The position numbers and the translations under genes are program-made. Of a DNA stretch of 25,000 nucleotides, positions 22,731-25,000 are shown one piece after another (within the stretch, counting starts at the first letter, position 1; every line of letters starts with the position of its first letter). Source of the DNA: Chrysomallon squamiferum (lineage: Eukaryota; Mollusca; Gastropoda; Neomphalida; Peltospiridae); NCBI GenBank assembly GCA_012295275.1, contig CM022670.1, forward strand, positions 37,894,751-37,919,750. The letters are read 5' to 3'. The notes beneath the pieces were generated by a model. The model did no database searches and was not told the origin of the DNA. It saw nothing but the letters and a program-made list of their open reading frames with translations.

Positions 22731-22979
22731 TAATTTTACTTGCTAATTTAATATTTACGTGTAAGCACTTCCTAAGTACGTCTCTCGTGTGTTTGTCACT
22801 GACCCAAACAGGCGACGGTGGCGTCGCGTTTTAACGAGCAGTACGAATCGTTTCATTGTTGTTAGTTAAAGACTGGTTATATATAATATACACACGCAGA
22901 GAAAGAAAATAAGCGGTTATTCAGCTGGCATGCCTTGGAGCGTTGACATTATCATTCGTCTAAGATTTCGTATGGATTG

Positions 22980-23099
22980 GAGGTTTTGGTGTTGTTGTTT
23001 GGTTGTTGTTGTTTTTTTGTTCTTTAGGGTTGTTTTTTTTGTTGGTTTTTTTTTGTTTGTTTATTGTTTTTTAATTATTTATTTATTTCTATTTTTACT

Positions 23100-23146
<47 letters not shown>

Positions 23147-23152
23147 TTAATA
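22980..23152. repeat. (TTG)-rich then (TTTA)n microsatellite
   Basis: T/G-rich sequence to 23070, then about 13 TTTA units at 23098-23148. Confidence 0.94.
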
Positions 23153-23786
23153 TTTTTTAAATTTGAAACCGTTTACTTATGCTTATATTTTGGTTCAAAA
23201 AGAAAATGAATGCTGAGTATTCGGTGCGATATAACACTGTTGCCTCAAGGGTTAATTACTGAGTTTTGTCAAACTGACAGTCAGCCATGACATTCGTCCG
23301 AGTAACATATACAAAACAGCGAAAGTGTAACTTGTAACCAGCGAATTAAATCTTGACCAGAAATACTCATTAATTGCAGAGTCGAGATATCAGATTTTTG
23401 TCATACACACCGCTGAAGATTTAATGATTTCCACCACAGAAGTGTTGAAACAGTGGGGTCTATATACAATAATTCTAGTCTGTTGCAATTACCCTATTTC
23501 CAATACTTCTTTGACTCACCTTTAGGCGTGTTATATGATCACTTAACATTCTCTCTCTTCTCCCTCTGTGTTATATTATTCATACACCGCCTAGGATGGA
23601 AATTCTCTCGTTATCGCCTTCTTGCAAGTTCGGTTTTGAAGGCTAAGGATCTCGTCTAGATTATTTGTGTGTTATGTTTAAAGCATTTTTCGGTTTAAAT
23701 CCAACTAAGATTTAAGCAAGAGTTTCGGATGTCAGTCTAAGAGATTTGTTGAGTTAGATTTTTTTTGTAAGAATATTTTTTTTTAA
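23153..23786. other. Non-coding stretch, nothing identified
   Basis: Unique-looking sequence. An open frame at 23453-23659 shows no recognisable domain. Confidence 0.4.
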
Positions 23787-24194
23787 TGTGCAGTCTTAGT
23801 ACAATGGATCAGGTTACTGTACAGTATTAGAACAATGAGGCAGGTTACTGTACCATTGTTGTACAGTGAGTAAGATTACTTTTACTGCATAAGTTTAGTG
23901 CAATGAGTAAGATTACTATACACTTTTAATATGATGAGTAGCTTACTGTACAAGCTTAGTGCAATAAGTTTACTGTACAATTTTAATACTATGAGTCAGA
24001 TTACTGTACAATCTTAGTACGATGAGTCAAATTACTGTGCAGTTTTTGCATGATGAGTCAGATTACTGTACAATATTAGTACGATGAGTCAAATTACTGT
24101 GCAGTTTTTGCATGATGAGTCAGATTACTGTACAATATTAGTACGATGAGTCAAATTACTGTGCAGTTTTTGCACGATGAGTCATGTTACTGTA
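23787..24194. repeat. 31-bp minisatellite with 62-bp higher-order unit
   Basis: About 13 tandem units of roughly 31 bp have the core ATTACTGTACAATATTAGTA followed by CGATGAGTCA. The left part is diverged and slightly irregular in length. From about 23990 the array settles into alternating A units (TACAATATTAGTACGATGAG) and B units (TGCAGTTTTTGCATGATGAG), each 31 bp, giving a 62-bp higher-order period repeated almost perfectly. Seven units contain TGAGTCA, the consensus AP-1 site. Confidence 0.92.
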
Positions 24195-24285
24195 ATGATA
24201 AAGTGATATCAGGATACACATCTGTGTGGTGGCCCGAGTGAGCTCAGAACAGCAATCAATACAGAAATCAAATTCCAATACTTAC

Positions 24286-24319
24286 CTGTAGTGGTTTAAC
24301 CATAATGCCTGCTAAGTCA
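24286..24319 (-). CDS. Candidate small upstream exon before TM3 (uncertain)
   Basis: The 34 bases lie between a good acceptor (ccatcttccctctcag) and a consensus donor (CTACAG/gtaagt). They encode x-DLAGIMVKPLQ and end in phase 0, exactly the phase of the TM3 exon, which starts TVSV. Orexin-type receptors commonly read ...C-K-x-V-P-Y-L-Q just before TVSV, so MV..LQ fits in position. Against it, the conserved Cys expected eight residues before the Thr is Gly here, and no TM1-TM2 exon is visible upstream in the window. It could be a 5' non-coding exon, a decayed exon or chance. Confidence 0.25.
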
Positions 24320-25000
24320 CTGAGAGGGAAGATGGCTTATCCAATGTTATTCTTCACCAGTGAATTCTCCTTGATCGAAGACGTGCTGTTTTGACTGTCT
24401 GACAGAATTTCAAAAACTCCTTACAAAATTAATCTTTAATTTGTATTTACTTGTGTTGTAGAAATACTATTATTTGTATCCTCCCACAAACTCCCAATGG
24501 GATAACGCCCACTCTAAGCCACGGAAAAATGTGTTTAGCGTTTAGGGGAAGGTGCATATAATGGATAACTTGCTGCTAAAATTACGAGAAAGAGTTGCCA
24601 ATCGCACGAGAAAGCTCATTAATTGTGAGTAATCGTTAACAGTGTATATAAACTCCCTGTAATAGTCAATTAAGAATGTCTCTTCTTTACTTTATTCTCT
24701 TGGCATGCAGTTAACTATCATATATCACATTTGTTACATCATTCTCAATTAGAAAACAGCTAAACTGTGCATCTGGAAACGCAAGATTACGACATGATAT
24801 CCCTACAATTAAATGAAATTGCACTAACGATTTCTTCTTCTTCTTCTCCTTATTTTTTTCTTTATTTTTTTTTTTTTTTTTTTCTAACGTGATGATGTTT
24901 TAAACAAATCCATTCTTGTGCACAGGTGCAAGCAATTAAAATGACGTCACCTGTTCTTCCTTTGTTATGTAAAGAAACAAACAGTGGATTCGGAGGTGAT
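24320..25000. other. Window end, upstream side of the receptor gene
   Basis: No TM1-TM2 exon is visible on the minus strand. A CT/T-rich tract lies at 24830-24885 and a CRE palindrome at 24942-24949. The missing 5' exons of the receptor are expected beyond this edge. Confidence 0.4.

Noticed and set aside
23787-24194. CRISPR-like array
   Set aside because: The units are contiguous tandem repeats without unique spacers and the genome is eukaryotic.

Overview
This is a eukaryotic, AT-rich, intron-heavy window saturated with microsatellites: (GA)n, (AAT)n, (CAT)n, (GT)n, (TACA)n and long poly(A)/poly(T) tracts. It also holds tRNA-derived SINE-like copies and a decayed mariner transposase end. 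That texture, together with a neuropeptide GPCR of the orexin/allatotropin-receptor type, suggests a mollusc, most likely a coleoid cephalopod such as an octopus. The species call is inference.

I can support one real gene. It lies on the minus strand, and the window holds its 3' part. It encodes a rhodopsin-type peptide GPCR in six coding exons with GT-AG boundaries whose phases agree throughout: 17747-17366 (TM3-TM5, ERW motif), 11648-11525 (TM6), 8213-8095 (TM7, NPVIY), 6169-6086 (helix 8, Cys-rich), a 28-nt microexon 4162-4135, and a terminal exon 1634-1556 ending in TGA. Together they give about 271 residues from TM3 to the C-terminus. TM1, TM2 and the start codon are not found. They probably lie beyond base 25000, although a 34-nt candidate exon at 24319-24286 has the right phase to join the TM3 exon.

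The microexon is not a multiple of three. If it is skipped, the terminal exon is read in another frame that stays open to 1411, so the receptor could have two quite different cytoplasmic tails. A stop codon lying just inside the next intron (6078-6080) offers a third tail.

The rest of the window is intron and 5' flank. Notable non-coding structures are a head-to-head pair of SINE-like elements (7544-7877), two diverged copies of a dispersed repeat that ends in a (GA)n array (near 11.9 kb and 16.7 kb), an ancient duplication (8.5 and 9.2 kb), a 31-bp minisatellite that evolves as a 62-bp higher-order unit and carries an AP-1-type TGAGTCA in seven units (23787-24194), and an excess of perfect CRE palindromes (TGACGTCA, six copies, three of them next to the terminal exon). 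I see no rRNA gene, functional tRNA gene or CRISPR array, and no plus-strand gene that I can name.
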